Below are positions 41,764 through 50,920 of a stretch of DNA of 64,000 nt, one piece after another. The stretch spans positions 1-64,000 of the forward strand of contig CAYYME010000001.1 of NCBI GenBank assembly GCA_964473005.1, in the 5' to 3' direction. The number at the start of each line of letters is the position of its first letter. Within the stretch, counting starts at the first letter, position 1. Below the pieces are notes generated by a model, which worked only from the letters and a program-made list of their open reading frames with translations, was not told where the DNA came from and searched no databases. The DNA is from JAFCEV01 sp964473005. Its GTDB lineage: Archaea > Nanobdellota > Nanobdellia > Pacearchaeales > GW2011-AR1. The translations under genes were made by a program, and so were the position numbers.

Positions 41764-42963
41764 ATGAAATTTGAATTTAAAAGAAAAATCCTGAAAAATG
41801 GGATGACTGTCATTTTTGAAAAGAGAAATCTCCCGGTAGTTAGTGTGGCTTTTGCTGTAAGGCAGGGGGGAATTAATGAAGATGTTTCTGAAAAGGGAAT
41901 TTCACATTTTATAGAGCACATGCTTTACAAAGGAACACCGACAAGAAATGCAAAGCAAATTGCAGAAGAAATTGAGAAAAACGGAGGAGAGTTAAATGGT
42001 TTTACAAGCGAAGTAATAACTGCTTACTGGTGCAAGATGCCAAGCAAGCATATCAATGTTGCTCTTAGTGTTTTGAGTGATATGGTTAAAAATCCCCTAT
42101 TTGATGAAAAAGAATTAGAAAAAGAAAGAAAAGTTATTTTTGAAGAGATTAAACTTTATCATGATAATCCCCAGCGTTATGTAATGGATGAAATCCAAAA
42201 ATCTCTTTATAGCGGAACAATGGGGAAAGACCTAATTGGAACCTATGAAACTATGAAATCCTTAGACAGAAAAAAAATAATTGAAAAATTCAGGCAGGTT
42301 TATACTCCCAATAATATGATTTTGTGTGTTGTTGGAAATGCTGATTTTGATGATATTCTAAAATTTGCAGAAGAGAATTTTGGAAATGAAAAAGGAAAAA
42401 TTCTTAAGCAAAAATTTAATTTGAAAAATGAAATAAAAATTGAAAAAAGAAAAGGGGTTGACCAGGCAAATCTTATTTTTGCATATCATGTGCCTTTATC
42501 TTCTGATAAAAAATCCCATGCTGCAAGAGTTCTCGGAACTTTGCTGGCAGGAGGAATGTCTTCGAGATTATTCAGCGAAATAAGGGAAAAAAGAAATTTG
42601 GCCTATTCTGTTAAAGGAGATTCTGCAATTACAAAAGATTTTGCATACAATATTATTTACGTCGGAACTATGAAAGAAAATGTTGAGCAGGTAAAGAAAA
42701 TTATTTTAGAAGAATTTGAAAAAGTTGCAGTTGAGTTAGATGAGAGAGAATTGAAGCAGATAAAAGAGCAGCTAATAGGACAGTATCAGATATCTATGGA
42801 AGATTCCCAATTACAAATGGTTAATCTGCTTTATTATGAAATAGATAAAAATGCAGAGGATTTTTATGATTTTGAGAAAAATATAAGGGGTGTTAAATTA
42901 GAAGAAGTAAAAAATTTAGCAAAACTAAAAGAATATAGCTTCTTTGCATTGGTTCCAGAATAA
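41764..42963 (+). CDS. M16-family zinc peptidase (processing-peptidase-like)
   Basis: A 399-residue M16 protein read from ATG 41764 (MKFEFKRKILKNGM); the longer frame from 41683 overlaps the upstream gene and lacks support. The zinc motif HFIEH (48-52) with its downstream Glu in the EKERKVIFEEIKL helix is intact. The C-terminal half has the R/Y pair region typical of the family. M16 proteases are mostly bacterial or mitochondrial, which suggests acquisition by transfer. No TM or signal is present, so it is cytoplasmic. Confidence 0.85.
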   Translation: MKFEFKRKILKNGMTVIFEKRNLPVVSVAFAVRQGGINEDVSEKGISHFIEHMLYKGTPTRNAKQIAEEIEKNGGELNGFTSEVITAYWCKMPSKHINVALSVLSDMVKNPLFDEKELEKERKVIFEEIKLYHDNPQRYVMDEIQKSLYSGTMGKDLIGTYETMKSLDRKKIIEKFRQVYTPNNMILCVVGNADFDDILKFAEENFGNEKGKILKQKFNLKNEIKIEKRKGVDQANLIFAYHVPLSSDKKSHAARVLGTLLAGGMSSRLFSEIREKRNLAYSVKGDSAITKDFAYNIIYVGTMKENVEQVKKIILEEFEKVAVELDERELKQIKEQLIGQYQISMEDSQLQMVNLLYYEIDKNAEDFYDFEKNIRGVKLEEVKNLAKLKEYSFFALVPE

Positions 42964-42997
42964 AAATCTTTATAATCTCCTTTTGCATACCTCATTT

Positions 42998-45127
42998 ATG
43001 AAAAAAAGCTGGGCGATGTTTGGTTTGGTTTTAATATTAATAATCTCCCTTTCTGTTTTTGTTTCTGCTGGTTTTTTTTCAAATTTCTGGGAAAAAATTA
43101 CAGGAAAGGCTATCTCTCCCCTTCCAGAAGATTGCACTCCTTATACCTGCTCTAATTTAGGGTACGATTGTGGCGGGCCATATAATGATGGATGCGGAGG
43201 TACAATTTCAAGTTGTGGTAATTGTGTCTCAGGAAAGATTTGTCAGAATGGGGTGTGTGTTACATCTTCTGCAGCATGCATAGACAGTGATGGTCCTTTT
43301 AATATAATTAATAAAGGAAACTGTACAAATTCAACAGGCACATATTGGGATAGTTGTTTAGACAGTTCCAGAGTATATGAAAGAAGTTGCTTGGACACTA
43401 AATGTATCAAAACTTGGTGGGACTGTTCTCTGGGTTATATTTGTAGTAATGGTGCCTGTGTTTCAGCAACTGCACCTGGCACAACTCCTCCGACATACTT
43501 TCTAAATCAAACAAACAATACAATCGCAGGACAAGCAACAAAATTTTCTTTATATGTGAATGATAATGCATTATCTCCTAAGGGTGCATACATTTTTTCA
43601 ACAAATAACACAGGAGGCTGGGTAAATGATTCTCCTGTTTTTTTCACAACAACTCCAAGCTGGGCTAATGTTACTAAAATTTTAAATTCAGCAGATGATT
43701 TAACAATAGGATATAGGTGGTATCTCAATGATAGTGCAGGAAATATAAATTTCACACCAGTTTATGGTTTGGTAACAACTGCAACATGTGAAACATGTAC
43801 AGAACATTCAGGATTTACTTGGTGTAATGATCTTGGGAAATGTGTAGATGACCCTGCTGGTGCTGGTTGTGCAAACTCTGCTGGGAATAGAATTCAGTTT
43901 GTGAGCGATTGTTCGTCTAATCTTCAGGAATGCAAACCTTCTTTAGGTGAATTTGCTTCTTATGCAAATAACCCTAGTATAGGCAAGGTTCTGGGGGGAA
44001 TTATATATCATGAAGAACTTAGCGGCGGTTGTGCAATAGATTTTAGCTTTTCTAAGTTAGCCGAGTTACCTGCAGGTTATGAATTTAATGTTCAAAATAA
44101 AAGAATAATCTCTATACTGAATATAAGTTCTGCAGATTCTTCCTTAGAAGCTTCTTTGAATTTTAGTTTAAATGAAACAGAAATACATTATCCTTTTAGT
44201 ATGTCTTTTTATATATGGAGTGGAACAAAATGGGAATTGTTATCATATGATCCCTGGAAATCCCCTGTTATAAATGAAGATGCACAGGGAAAAAGAACAT
44301 ATAATTATATTATTTCCACACCCCATTTTTCTTTATTTTTAATAGTAGAACCTGACTTTTGTGGAAATGGAAAATTTGATGCAGGCTGGGAGCAATGTGA
44401 TGAATCTTTGGCAGAAACAACAGATTGTACATCATGTATATGTAATAGCGGGACTGATCCTGATGGTAAGGGCTCTTGTGTGAAGGAAAAAGTAAATGAA
44501 ACCTGTTCTGAAGCAGGAAAAGAAGATTGTGTTGGATACACATTATATACATGTAATTCTAGTTTGATGTGGGAAAAGAATGGGACAATTGTTGGTAACT
44601 GCGGAGTTAATTGTTCTCCCATTGGAAATTTATCTTGTGACGGGGAAATTTCTTTAAAGTGCGGTGCAGATTATAAATGGGCGAGCCAAGGCAAAGTAAA
44701 CGGCTTGTGTGGCTATGTTTCGGATATTGCTTTGGATTACCCTTCATCAGAAGATAAGTGTGGAAATGGAGTTTGCAATTATGATGAAGATGAATATTCT
44801 TGTCCAGAGGATTGTGTAGTAAAAGAGCAGAAAGAAGAGAAGAGTTGGTTTGTAATATTCCTGATTGTTTTTGTTGCAATTTTAATTTTAGTTCTAATTG
44901 TTGTTTTATCCAAGGTATTCAGTAAACGAAAAAGCAGTTTCCATGAACCAAGTGTTCCTCCTTTATACGGGCCAGGAGGGCCCAGATTATATCCCGGAAC
45001 GCACCCCCCTGCAGTGCATCACAGGGTCATTCGCCATCACCCCCCTGCAGTTCATCATGCAGCAACAAGCCAGCCAATTCATTCTGGTTCTGCAGAAAGG
45101 TATCCTGTGAAGCATTATCCTCGATAA
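42998..45127 (+). CDS. Large secreted Cys-rich surface protein with C-terminal anchor
   Basis: A 709-residue protein from ATG 42998. It has a signal peptide (SWAMFGLVLILIISLSVFVSA), the segment FFSNFWEKITGKAISP, then Cys-rich modules with CGNCVSGKICQNG-type loops, an Ig-like region in the middle and two CGNG-type motifs (CGNGKFDAGWEQCDE and CGNGVCNYDEDEYSCPEDC). A C-terminal TM helix (WFVIFLIVFVAILILVLIVV) and a His/Pro-rich cytoplasmic tail follow. Likely an exported, disulfide-stabilised surface or adhesion protein. Confidence 0.75.
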   Translation: MKKSWAMFGLVLILIISLSVFVSAGFFSNFWEKITGKAISPLPEDCTPYTCSNLGYDCGGPYNDGCGGTISSCGNCVSGKICQNGVCVTSSAACIDSDGPFNIINKGNCTNSTGTYWDSCLDSSRVYERSCLDTKCIKTWWDCSLGYICSNGACVSATAPGTTPPTYFLNQTNNTIAGQATKFSLYVNDNALSPKGAYIFSTNNTGGWVNDSPVFFTTTPSWANVTKILNSADDLTIGYRWYLNDSAGNINFTPVYGLVTTATCETCTEHSGFTWCNDLGKCVDDPAGAGCANSAGNRIQFVSDCSSNLQECKPSLGEFASYANNPSIGKVLGGIIYHEELSGGCAIDFSFSKLAELPAGYEFNVQNKRIISILNISSADSSLEASLNFSLNETEIHYPFSMSFYIWSGTKWELLSYDPWKSPVINEDAQGKRTYNYIISTPHFSLFLIVEPDFCGNGKFDAGWEQCDESLAETTDCTSCICNSGTDPDGKGSCVKEKVNETCSEAGKEDCVGYTLYTCNSSLMWEKNGTIVGNCGVNCSPIGNLSCDGEISLKCGADYKWASQGKVNGLCGYVSDIALDYPSSEDKCGNGVCNYDEDEYSCPEDCVVKEQKEEKSWFVIFLIVFVAILILVLIVVLSKVFSKRKSSFHEPSVPPLYGPGGPRLYPGTHPPAVHHRVIRHHPPAVHHAATSQPIHSGSAERYPVKHYPR

Positions 45128-45157
45128 TCTTTTAAATCCTTTTTCTTACACATTCTT

Positions 45158-45958
45158 ATGTTTGTTGTAAAAGTTCCTGGAATAAATGGCTTAGGAAAAA
45201 CCATCGGATGTGAGAAAGCAGGAAATGAGGTTTTGAAATTTCTCAGGGAGATTCCTTCAACCGAGAGCGGAAAGCCAATCGATGTAAGGTTACTGGACTT
45301 GGAAGAGATTCATCTGGATAATTCAGATTTGGAACTGAACAATAATTTAATTTATAAAAATTCTTTGAATTTTTTTAAAACACAGCCAAAAACAATTTTT
45401 CTCGGAGGAGACCATTCTGTAAGTTATTCGCTTGGAAAGGCTTTTTTGGATAACTGCAAAAGCCAGGGGAGTGAACCCTGCCTGATTGTTTTTGATGCTC
45501 ATGCAGACTGCATGCCTTCTATGAAAGAGCCGACGCATGAAGAGTGGCTGAGGAAATTAGTTGAAAAGGGATTTCCCACAAAAAATATTCTGCTGGTTGG
45601 GGCAAGAACTATCTGGCAGGAAGAAATAAAATTTCTAAAAGAAAAAGGAATCAGAACAATAAGCATGAATCAATTTGTGGAAAATTTACAGGATACCTGC
45701 GAGATTATTATGGAATTTTCAAACAGAAAGGAACTTTATGTTTCAATTGATATAGATTTTATTGACCCTGTTTTTGCCCCCGGAACAGGGTACAGAGAGC
45801 CAGGGGGGCTTAGCAGCAGGGATTTTTTATATTTAATACAAAGAATGAATAAAATAAAAAATCTTAGGGGAGTAGATATTGTTGAGATAAATCCCGATAA
45901 AGATGAAGAAAATAAAACAATTAAATTAGGAGCCAAGATTTTGGCAGAGATTATTTAG
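45158..45958 (+). CDS. Arginase/agmatinase family ureohydrolase
   Basis: A 266-residue manganese enzyme. The ligands lie in GGDHS (83-87), DAHADC (113-118) and SIDIDFIDPVFAPGTG (about 197-212). The family splits agmatine, arginine or related compounds to urea and an amine. Agmatinase (polyamine synthesis, speB) is most likely in archaea, but arginase or formimidoylglutamase cannot be excluded. It is followed directly by thpR. Confidence 0.85.
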   Translation: MFVVKVPGINGLGKTIGCEKAGNEVLKFLREIPSTESGKPIDVRLLDLEEIHLDNSDLELNNNLIYKNSLNFFKTQPKTIFLGGDHSVSYSLGKAFLDNCKSQGSEPCLIVFDAHADCMPSMKEPTHEEWLRKLVEKGFPTKNILLVGARTIWQEEIKFLKEKGIRTISMNQFVENLQDTCEIIMEFSNRKELYVSIDIDFIDPVFAPGTGYREPGGLSSRDFLYLIQRMNKIKNLRGVDIVEINPDKDEENKTIKLGAKILAEII

Positions 45959-46480
45959 ATGCGCTGTTTTATCTCCATAAACATTCCGGAAAAAATTCAA
46001 AGAGAAATTAAGAAGATTCAGGATAAGCTTCCTGAAGTTAAAAACAAGAAAACAGAATTAAAAAATTTACATTTGACATTGAAATTTTTAGGAGAAATTA
46101 ATGAAGAAAAAACAGAAGAAGTTAAGAAGAAATTAAGAGAAATCAAATTTAAAAAATTTGAGAGTGAAATTGACAAGATTGGAATTTTTTCTGAAGAATT
46201 TGTCAGAATAATCTGGCTGCATTTGACAAATTCAGATGAACTTCAGAAAATTATTGACGGGAAATTAAAAAAATTATTTCAGCCTGAAAAAAGATTTATG
46301 GGGCACCTTACTATCGCGAGAGTAAAATCTGTTAAAAATAAAGAAAAATTTTTAGATAAATTGAAAAAACTGAAAATTTCAAAAATAAAATTTGCTGTTG
46401 ATAAATTTTATTTAATGGTGTCTGAATTAACTTCCGAAGGCCCGGAATATAAAATTATTGAAGAATATCTGTTAATATGA
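45959..46480 (+). CDS. thpR: RNA 2',3'-cyclic phosphodiesterase (2'-5' RNA ligase family)
   Basis: A 173-residue 2H phosphoesterase. The paired HxTx motifs are HLTLKFLGE (38-46) and HLTIARVK (about 119-126). ThpR opens 2',3'-cyclic phosphates on RNA and ligates tRNA halves in vitro. It begins directly after the ureohydrolase stop. Start at ATG 45959 gives MRCFISINIP, as in the family. Confidence 0.9.
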   Translation: MRCFISINIPEKIQREIKKIQDKLPEVKNKKTELKNLHLTLKFLGEINEEKTEEVKKKLREIKFKKFESEIDKIGIFSEEFVRIIWLHLTNSDELQKIIDGKLKKLFQPEKRFMGHLTIARVKSVKNKEKFLDKLKKLKISKIKFAVDKFYLMVSELTSEGPEYKIIEEYLLI

Positions 46481-46603
46481 TTTTATAAAACTGGCTGATA
46501 AATTATTTCCAATAATAACACCTATTTTGATAATAAGCTCTATCTAATATATATTCTCTTTTACAGATTTGTTTATATATTCTAAATTCTTTTTTATATT
46601 TTA

Positions 46604-46912
46604 ATGGAGATTGATGAAGGGAGGTTAGAAAAATTAGTTGATGATTTTTTTGGGCAAATTAAGGGAATTAAAGGGCCCGCCCCCCTCAGAATTATTTTTT
46701 TGGCAGATAGTCTATCTGGTATAGCAGGCAGGGATGAGATAATTCATTATGTTGCTGATAGGTTAGGGGAAGCACTTTCTCGGCAGGTTTTAATCATAGA
46801 AGAGAAGGAATATAACACTCTAAAAGGGGATTATACTATTAATATTAAAGATTTTGATTTTAGTTCAGGTAAATTTTTTCTAAGAAGAATTGCTCAAGGA
46901 TATAATCAATAA
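46604..46912 (+). CDS. Unrecognised protein (102 aa)
   Basis: I do not recognise this family. A first helix (IDEGRLEKLVDDFFGQIKG), a beta-alpha core (LRIIFLADSLSG, VLIIEEKEYN) and a C-terminal FFLRRIAQGYNQ are visible; there is no signal or TM. A TATA-like run lies about 20-30 nt upstream. Its 3' end overlaps the convergent Hef nuclease gene by 7 nt. Confidence 0.5.
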   Translation: MEIDEGRLEKLVDDFFGQIKGIKGPAPLRIIFLADSLSGIAGRDEIIHYVADRLGEALSRQVLIIEEKEYNTLKGDYTINIKDFDFSSGKFFLRRIAQGYNQ

Positions 46913-47592
46913 TTAATTTTTCTGAGATTAATTATTGTTTCTGCTTTTTTCCCAATTGTTTTTTTCAGTTCAGTTTCAGAGGCATTAATTATATCCTTGA
47001 TTGTTTTAAATTTTTCCAGGAGTTTTTTTGCTGTCTTAGGGCCTATTCCCCTGAACCCCTCAACAATGAACTGCATTTGCTCTTTTTTATTCAGGGTTTT
47101 CTTTTTTGCATTAAGATTGATTTCTCTTTCCTTCTTTTTTGAAAGAATAGTTATAAATTTGGCAGTATCTTCCTGATTTTTTGTAAAAAGCACAGGAATT
47201 TTGTGCTTAAGAAGAACTGAGAGTAAAAAACCCCTTATAGCATTTGCATTTATGTTAGGATTATTTTCGTTATAAATTTCCTGTTCTGAGATTCCTTCAA
47301 TTATCAGCAGTTTATTCTTATATTGTTTTAATTCTTCAATTTGTTTTATTAACCTGTGATTTAGCATTGAACTTAAAAAATCCTGAACAGTTTTTCTTTC
47401 TATAATAATATTTTTTACAACATAATCACCTATTTTTAATTCTTTGAATTCAACATAAAAACCCTGCTTTACGAGATAAGATGCAACAAGAGAATTCTTT
47501 TCCCTGTAATCCACAATTATTTTCTCTTTTGGTTCTTCTTTTATTCTTTCTGTTTGTTTTCTTTTCTGAAAAATGTCATGGAGGGGTTTCAT
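46906..47592 (-). CDS. Hef/XPF-type ERCC4 nuclease (nuclease half of a split Hef)
   Basis: A 228-residue structure-specific nuclease. VDYRE (about 29-33) and IERKTVQDF (the ERKX3D active site, about 64-72) form the ERCC4 centre, and a tandem helix-hairpin-helix (FRGIGPKTAKKLLEKF) ends it. In euryarchaeal Hef this nuclease is fused to a helicase; here it is a separate gene with a 4-nt overlap to the helicase gene. Confidence 0.85.
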   Translation of the reverse strand: MKPLHDIFQKRKQTERIKEEPKEKIIVDYREKNSLVASYLVKQGFYVEFKELKIGDYVVKNIIIERKTVQDFLSSMLNHRLIKQIEELKQYKNKLLIIEGISEQEIYNENNPNINANAIRGFLLSVLLKHKIPVLFTKNQEDTAKFITILSKKKEREINLNAKKKTLNKKEQMQFIVEGFRGIGPKTAKKLLEKFKTIKDIINASETELKKTIGKKAETIINLRKINY

Positions 47593-49142
47593 TCAATTTT
47601 CCTCTGGGTCTCTGTTTTAGAATTATTTTCATTTTTAAAATCATCCTGAATTTGATTTATTGTTATTTTCATTTTTTTCTCCCTGCTTCTTGAGGCGTAA
47701 TAAAAAGCCTCATCACGGGTTTTTTTTGTTATAAGCATAATGAGTTTTCCTTTCATTAATCTTGCTGTTCTTCCTGTTCTCTGTATTGCCCGTATTGCAG
47801 AGGGAACAGGCTCATAAAATATGACTGCATTAACTTCGGGAATATCCAGTCCTTCTTCAGCTATGCATGTGGCGCACAATATATTTGTTTTTCCTTCTGA
47901 GAAGTCTGAAATTATTTGCTGTTGTTCTTTTTGGCTTAAACCAGAACCATTTTTTTTTGCCTGCCCCACAAAAATTCTTGCTCTTGCCCCTCCTATTTCG
48001 TTTAATTTTTTGCAGATTATATTTGCACTTTCCCTGAACTGGGTAAAGACAATAATTTTTGTCTTTTCATCCTGTTTTATCTCTCTCTCAACAATCTTCC
48101 TGGTTTCCTCGATTTTAGGGTGCTCCTGATTTTTTGCGAGAAGTTCATTTGACTGCATAAACACAAAATTAAATTCCCGTTTAGATACAAGTTTTTTTAC
48201 CCCCCTGCTCTGCTGTTTTGCGGCCTGTTCAAACAAACTTTTAATATAGGTGTTAAAACTTAACAGGGTTTGTGTTTCCAAGAGTTCGAGGGCATGCTGA
48301 ATTTTAATTGCCTGCGCACAGGCACTTGCGGCAAGAAGATAATTGAAATTTCTGTTTCCTTTTGCTATGCTGTTCATTATCTTTCCCTGAAGTTCTATTA
48401 AGCCTGTTTTTGAGGGAAAAGTCCAGAGTACTTTTCTGTTTTTCAACTCTGAAACATACTGCTCAAAGAGTTTCAGAAGAACCTGCTTCATCTCCTCAAA
48501 TTCAGGAGGAAATTTAATTAATACTTTTTCAAATTCAAGCTCCTGAAGATAAGGTTTTACATCCTCGTTTTCACGTGTTCTCAATTCAACAGTTTCTATT
48601 GAAAGATTCCTGCAAATTTCCCTTACTTTTTTCATCTCGCTTCCGGGTGATGCTGTAAGTCCCAAAATCCTTTGGTGTTTTGCCTGTTCTGCATATTTCT
48701 GTGCAACGAAATTATAATCATAATTTTTTATGCATCTGTGAGCTTCATCTTCAATAAGAAGACAGGCTTCTTTCAAGTCATAAAGATGATTTCTCAAATC
48801 ATTTGCTACACACTGGGGAGTTGAAAAGATTATGTCTGCGGTTCTCCAGATTTTTTTTCTTTTTTCCGCCTTGACGGCTCCGGTGAATAGCTGCAAATCC
48901 GCAAACAATTCTCCAAGATGCTTTTTAAAAAAATTCAGATGCTGTTCTGCAAGGGGCTTTGTCGGAGCGAGAAAAATAATTTTTTCCCCTGGAAATTCCT
49001 GCAGTCTTCTTATACTTAACATCAGCGCTATCAGGGTTTTTCCCATTCCTGTCGGAAGCACAACTAAGCAATTCTTTTTTTCACAGCTCTCAAAAATTTT
49101 CTGCTGGTATTCTCTCGGAATAATTCCCTCTAGAAATTTCAT
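47589..49142 (-). CDS. Hef/FANCM-type DEAH helicase (helicase half of a split Hef)
   Basis: A 517-residue SF2 helicase. Walker A is GMGKT in LVVLPTGMGKTL, the DEAH box is IEDEAHRC, motif III TASPG, motif V region TNILCATCIAEEGLDIPE and motif VI QRTGRTAR. An insert domain lies between the two RecA lobes as in Hef/FANCM. It handles stalled forks with the nuclease encoded next (overlap ATGA 47589-47592). Confidence 0.9.
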   Translation of the reverse strand: MKFLEGIIPREYQQKIFESCEKKNCLVVLPTGMGKTLIALMLSIRRLQEFPGEKIIFLAPTKPLAEQHLNFFKKHLGELFADLQLFTGAVKAEKRKKIWRTADIIFSTPQCVANDLRNHLYDLKEACLLIEDEAHRCIKNYDYNFVAQKYAEQAKHQRILGLTASPGSEMKKVREICRNLSIETVELRTRENEDVKPYLQELEFEKVLIKFPPEFEEMKQVLLKLFEQYVSELKNRKVLWTFPSKTGLIELQGKIMNSIAKGNRNFNYLLAASACAQAIKIQHALELLETQTLLSFNTYIKSLFEQAAKQQSRGVKKLVSKREFNFVFMQSNELLAKNQEHPKIEETRKIVEREIKQDEKTKIIVFTQFRESANIICKKLNEIGGARARIFVGQAKKNGSGLSQKEQQQIISDFSEGKTNILCATCIAEEGLDIPEVNAVIFYEPVPSAIRAIQRTGRTARLMKGKLIMLITKKTRDEAFYYASRSREKKMKITINQIQDDFKNENNSKTETQRKIE

Positions 49143-49148
49143 CAGAAT

Positions 49149-49379
49149 TTATCTTTTTTTAATTGAATAAGCAATTAAAACTGAAGAGCATAAAATTAAA
49201 AGCAACCCGATCAGGGAAACTGCATTAAAAGAGTATCTGCTGTCTAAGATTACATTTCCAGTGATTCCTCTGTTCAGAAAAATAAAGCCTCCGACAAGGG
49301 CAATAACTGCAAAAGCCGCCGTCACTTTTCTTTTTTTTAAAAAGTTTTCCCTATTCCTTTTGAGTGTTTTTGTTTTCAT
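49149..49379 (-). CDS. Small two-TM membrane protein with ITGN motif (76 aa)
   Basis: A 76-residue protein with a Lys/Arg-rich N-terminus (about 1-19), TM1 (VTAAFAVIALVGGFIFL), the sequence ITGNVILD, and TM2 (VSLIGLLLILCSSVLIAYSI). A similar ITG-x-(A/V)-I segment follows the signal of the Cys-rich surface protein at 42998. No function is assigned. Confidence 0.6.
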   Translation of the reverse strand: MKTKTLKRNRENFLKKRKVTAAFAVIALVGGFIFLNRGITGNVILDSRYSFNAVSLIGLLLILCSSVLIAYSIKKR

Positions 49380-49384
49380 TTAAT

Positions 49385-50017
49385 TTATACAAGTAAAAAA
49401 GTGTAGCCCAGAGCAATGAGTGTTAAAGTTGCAAGGAAACACCACAGCACGAGATTTCCAAAGAATATTTTGTTTCCGTCCAAATCAGAAATTGGAAGCA
49501 TATTAAAAAATGCATAAAAGATATTCAGTTTTGAAAAGAGGGGGAATCCCACAAGATATCCTATTAGTGCGAGAATAAGATTTATGGCAATTCCCGCAGC
49601 AGCTATGTATCCTATGTGGTCTTCAGTCATCTCAGAAAAAGAATACAGGCCGTGCCTTTTTGCAGCCCTGTAAGTTTTGGCCTTCACATCAAAAACAAGA
49701 GAAGCCATCCATACAAAACTATTTATTGGGAAGAGAACTATTTTTGAGGCAATGGGAAAAAGTGCTCCTGCAGGGAATGGCTTTTTGGTATACCAGTGCT
49801 GCCTGAATCCAAATCTTTTGAATTCCCACAGTTTTACCTCCACTTCAGCATCATAATAAAATGCAGTTATTTTTTTTACAAGTATGTTTGCAAAGAGAAG
49901 AATAAATACAGAAGCAAGAGCATAAAAGAAAATTTTCCAGGTTTCAATCAGCGTTATTGAAAAAGCCAGAATAATTGTGCTGATTAATACTGCAATGATT
50001 TCATCTTTATTTAACAT
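49385..50017 (-). CDS. Site-2-protease-like membrane protein without HExxH
   Basis: A 210-residue polytopic protein. DHIGYIAAAGIAINLILALI and FFNMLPISDLDGNKIFFGN match the M50/S2P second half, including the N-x-LP-x-x-LDG motif. The HExxH motif expected in the second TM is absent (the segment reads ILVKKITAFYYD), so the protein is probably not a peptidase. It may act as a membrane chaperone or regulator. Confidence 0.65.
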   Translation of the reverse strand: MLNKDEIIAVLISTIILAFSITLIETWKIFFYALASVFILLFANILVKKITAFYYDAEVEVKLWEFKRFGFRQHWYTKKPFPAGALFPIASKIVLFPINSFVWMASLVFDVKAKTYRAAKRHGLYSFSEMTEDHIGYIAAAGIAINLILALIGYLVGFPLFSKLNIFYAFFNMLPISDLDGNKIFFGNLVLWCFLATLTLIALGYTFLLV

Positions 50018-50105
50018 GCAAAATTAACGCAGGGATTTTTTATAAAGTTTGTTATATATTTTTATATATGGAAAAGTATTTAAAGGAATTCAATATAATT
50101 TGGTT

Positions 50106-50384
50106 ATGAAAGTAATAAAAATATCAGATGTTTTAGGATTAAGGGTTTTCACAGATTCAGGAGATTTCTTTGGGGAGGTTGAAGAAGCCAATCTGCATGA
50201 AAATAAAGTTGATGGATGGAGGATAAGAGTAGGTGGGGGAATCACTTCCCTGATTGGCGGCGCAAGAGGAGTCATAATTCCGCATCAGTTTGTTAAAGCA
50301 ATCAATGATATTCTCATAATAAATAAAACAGCATTGCCTAATCCTGAATCTCGTCTTGAAGAAGTTTCCGAGGATTTAGTATAA
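50106..50384 (+). CDS. PRC-barrel protein (second copy)
   Basis: A 92-residue PRC-barrel protein read from ATG 50106 (MKVIKISDVLG). GLRVFTDSGDFFGEVEEANLH, RIRVGGG and the closing VIIPHQFVKAINDILII are the barrel strands. It precedes two membrane proteins and lies 4 nt before the first. Role unknown. Confidence 0.75.
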   Translation: MKVIKISDVLGLRVFTDSGDFFGEVEEANLHENKVDGWRIRVGGGITSLIGGARGVIIPHQFVKAINDILIINKTALPNPESRLEEVSEDLV

Positions 50385-50388
50385 GAAG

Positions 50389-50880
50389 ATGGTGAGTGAT
50401 ACAATTTTGCAGAGTGAGGTTCTTACTAAATTTGTTTATCCTTTTTTACTGGTATTTTTCATTGTTTTTGCTGTTCTTGAAAAGACAAAAATTCTCGGAG
50501 AAGGCAGAAAACAGCTCAATGCGCTGATTTCTTTTGTGATTGGGCTTATTTTTGTAAGTGCGGTTTTTCCGAAAATTGTTGTCGGAAATCTGATATTATT
50601 TCTGACAATTGCTCTTGTAATTATGTTTGTGGTTCTTTTGCTGTGGGGATTTGTAGCAGGAGGAAAAGAAGGATTTGAGCCGAGCAAGGGAGTAAAAACT
50701 TTTTTAATGATAGTTATAGGAATAGCAGTGATTATTGCAGTTCTCTGGGCATTAGGGGTTGGTGAAGGTTTCTTTGGTTTTTTATTCAGCAGCAGCTGGA
50801 GTAAACTTTTTTGGACAAATTTTCTTTTTATAGTTGTGATTGCTGTTGCTTTGGCTTTTGTTTTGCTCGGTAAGAAGTAA
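50389..50880 (+). CDS. Four-TM membrane protein (163 aa)
   Basis: A 163-residue protein with four TM helices (about 14-29, 45-61, 66-87, 104-120, and a last hydrophobic region to the end). The basic loop ILGEGRKQLNALI resembles a membrane protein found beside archaeal pilus genes in DPANN. No motif identifies a function. It lies 4 nt after the PRC gene. Confidence 0.6.
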   Translation: MVSDTILQSEVLTKFVYPFLLVFFIVFAVLEKTKILGEGRKQLNALISFVIGLIFVSAVFPKIVVGNLILFLTIALVIMFVVLLLWGFVAGGKEGFEPSKGVKTFLMIVIGIAVIIAVLWALGVGEGFFGFLFSSSWSKLFWTNFLFIVVIAVALAFVLLGKK

Positions 50881-50920
50881 ATTTCGAAACATATTTAAAG
50901 ATATTTTCATAAATGTTAGT

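Noticed and set aside
43507..44879. Several long minus-strand frames within the Cys-rich surface gene
   Set aside because: They are shadows of the plus-strand coding bias, with no start context or family match.
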